Of a stretch of DNA of 6,219 nt, positions 5,226-6,219 are shown piece by piece. Position 1 is the stretch's first letter. Every line of letters begins with the position of its first letter. Below the pieces are notes generated by a model. That model made no database searches, was not told the origin of the DNA, and saw nothing but the letters and a program-made list of their open reading frames with translations. The position numbers and the translations under genes were made by a program. Source of the DNA: an uncultured Thermoleophilia bacterium (GTDB taxonomy: Bacteria; Actinomycetota; Thermoleophilia; UBA2241); NCBI GenBank assembly GCA_903912585.1, contig CAIWHY010000169.1, forward strand, positions 1-6,219. Reading direction: 5' to 3'.

Positions 5226-6098
5226 ATGAAGCCGCAGCCCATCGAACCCGCGGCGGCGCAGCGCGCCGCCTCCGAGGCGAGGCCCGACGGCGCCGGCGTG
5301 ACAGGCCGAGGCGGCGCGACGGTCTGGCGTCTCGACCTCGTGTACGAGGGCACGGGCTTCCGCGGCTGGGCGAGGCAGCCTGGCCTGCGGACCGTCGAAG
5401 GCGTGCTCAGAGACGCGCTGACGACGATCCTCGGGGAGCAGGTGTGCCTGAGCGTCGCCGGGCGCACCGATACGGGAGTGCACGCGTGGGCACAGGTGGC
5501 GTCGTTCACGACGACGCGCCACGGCCTGCGGCCGGACCAGCTGCGCCGCTCGCTCAACGCGCTGCTGCCGCCGGACGTCGCCGTCGAGTCGGCCGCGCCG
5601 GCGCCGGACGGATTCGCGGCGCGGCGGGCGAGCTCGCGCTCGTATGCGTACCGCCTGTGGCTCGCGCCGTTCAGGCCTGTGCGCGAGCGCGCGTGGGTGT
5701 GGGCCGCACGCGGCCCTGTGGACGCGGCCCTGCTCGTCGAGGCCGCCGCGCTCCTGCCCGGGCGCCGGGACTTCGCCGCCCTGACCCCATCCGCGCACCT
5801 CTACCACAGCTGCGTTCGCGAGGTGACCCGGGCGGCGTGGCGGCCGGTCTCGCCGGACACGACCCGTTACGGCGGCATGCCGGCCGGCGCAGAGGCGCCG
5901 CGGGAGTGGGTGTTCGAGATCACGGCGGGCAGTTTCCTGCACAACATGGTGCGCGTCGCGGTGGGGTCGATGGTCGACGTGGCCCAGGGGCGCATGACCC
6001 TCGAGCGCTTCGCCGACACGCTCGAGGGGGGCCGGCGCCGCGACATGGGGCAGACGGCGCCGCCGCGCGGGCTCGCCCTCGTCGCGGTGACGTACTAG
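5226..6098 (+). CDS. truA: tRNA pseudouridine(38-40) synthase TruA
   Basis: The gene encodes a 290-residue TruA, which turns uridines 38, 39 and 40 of the tRNA anticodon stem-loop into pseudouridine. The first domain shows VWRLDLVYEGTGFRGWARQP (33-52) and the catalytic loop AGRTDTGVHAWAQ, with the nucleophile at D82 (D60 in E. coli). The active-site tyrosine region RSYAYRLW (138-145) and the second-domain motif AGSFLHNMVRVAVGSMVDVA (234-253) follow, then the family ending APPRGLALVAVTY. It is somewhat longer than the E. coli protein because of about 30 Ala/Pro-rich residues at the N-terminus and a loop near 206-226. ATG 5226 is preferred because TAGGAT lies six bases before it; GTG 5298 (residue 25) would remove the tail but has no ribosome site. 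truA follows ecfT by nine bases, the arrangement classic in Firmicutes. Confidence 0.95.
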   Translation: MKPQPIEPAAAQRAASEARPDGAGVTGRGGATVWRLDLVYEGTGFRGWARQPGLRTVEGVLRDALTTILGEQVCLSVAGRTDTGVHAWAQVASFTTTRHGLRPDQLRRSLNALLPPDVAVESAAPAPDGFAARRASSRSYAYRLWLAPFRPVRERAWVWAARGPVDAALLVEAAALLPGRRDFAALTPSAHLYHSCVREVTRAAWRPVSPDTTRYGGMPAGAEAPREWVFEITAGSFLHNMVRVAVGSMVDVAQGRMTLERFADTLEGGRRRDMGQTAPPRGLALVAVTY

Positions 6099-6115
6099 CT
6101 GCCGCCGAGGCGATC

Positions 6116-6157
6116 CCGGCCGGCGCCAGGGGTCCGCCGGCGCCGGGCGCCGGCCGG
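6116..6157. terminator. G/C-rich hairpin between truA and a convergent gene
   Basis: Bases 6116-6127 (CCGGCCGGCGCC) pair perfectly with 6146-6157 (GGCGCCGGCCGG), a 12-bp all-G/C stem around an 18-base loop. GGCGCC occurs a third time in the loop (6139-6144), so a tighter alternative fold is possible. It starts 18 bases after the truA stop and ends two bases before the stop of the likely - strand gene, the expected place for a terminator serving both directions. No T tract is present on either side. Confidence 0.6.
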
Positions 6158-6159
6158 CG

Positions 6160-6219
6160 TCAGTGCGTGAGGAACTGCTGCACCATCTTCTGCCGCGCGG
6201 CCTGCGACGGCGGCAACAC
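6160..6219 (-). CDS. C-terminal end of an unidentified convergent protein (partial)
   Basis: On the - strand the frame is open from the window edge at 6219 to TGA at 6162-6160, giving the 19 residues VLPPSQAARQKMVQQFLTH. All nineteen sense codons end in G or C, as expected of a real gene in this genome, whereas the open + strand frame over the same bases has many A/T third positions. The position just behind a hairpin that follows truA also fits a convergent gene. I do not recognise the family from so short a tail, and its start lies outside the window. Confidence 0.5.
   Translation of the reverse strand: MLPPSQAARQKMVQQFLTH

Noticed and set aside
4350..5942. 530-codon open frame on the - strand opposite ecfT and truA
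   Set aside because: Long antisense frames are common in high-G+C coding DNA. The + strand holds two well-recognised genes, and the antisense product is low-complexity Arg/Glu/His-rich with no domain.
6163..6219. Open + strand frame after truA
   Set aside because: Many of its codons end in A or T, unlike genes here, while the - strand frame over the same bases has G or C at every third position.

Overview
The window is a housekeeping stretch of a high-G+C bacterial chromosome (roughly two thirds G+C by eye, with a strong G/C preference at third codon positions). Short actinobacterial-type hairpins without T tracts, frequent GTG/TTG starts, likely leaderless promoters and the RpoA sequence suggest a deep-branching actinobacterial lineage, perhaps Thermoleophilia. 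That placement is inference; no rRNA gene or database search supports it here.

Region 1 (1-2528) is the distal end of the alpha/ribosomal operon, all on the + strand: the 3' end of rpsM (S13), then rpsK (S11), rpsD (S4, with a four-cysteine zinc site), rpoA (RNA polymerase alpha) and rplQ (L17). Spacing is tight. rpsK and rpsD begin with GTG, rpoA with TTG, and rplQ starts one base after the rpoA stop. A very stable hairpin at 2550-2589 follows rplQ and probably ends or attenuates this transcription unit.

Region 2 (about 2650-5216) encodes the shared energizing module of an energy-coupling factor (ECF) vitamin/metal importer: two ABC ATPases (EcfA1, EcfA2) and the transmembrane scaffold EcfT. 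ecfA1/ecfA2 overlap as ATGA and ecfA2/ecfT as GTGA, so the three are probably translated as one coupled unit. No substrate-binding S component lies in the window, so the module probably serves S components encoded elsewhere (group II ECF). A candidate -10 box and a seven-codon upstream ORF, whose stop overlaps the ecfA1 start, precede the module.

Region 3 (5214-6219) holds truA (tRNA pseudouridine 38-40 synthase), probably read from its own leaderless promoter embedded in the ecfT stop codon. A G+C-rich hairpin follows. The last 60 bases carry the likely C-terminal end of a convergent gene on the - strand.

The order rpsM-rpsK-(rpsD)-rpoA-rplQ-ecfA1-ecfA2-ecfT-truA matches the classic Firmicutes arrangement and links translation, transcription, vitamin uptake and tRNA modification. 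I found no mobile element, CRISPR array, RNA gene or clearly new system. The points most worth a second look are a glutamine in place of the switch histidine of EcfA1 and two probable leaderless start arrangements.
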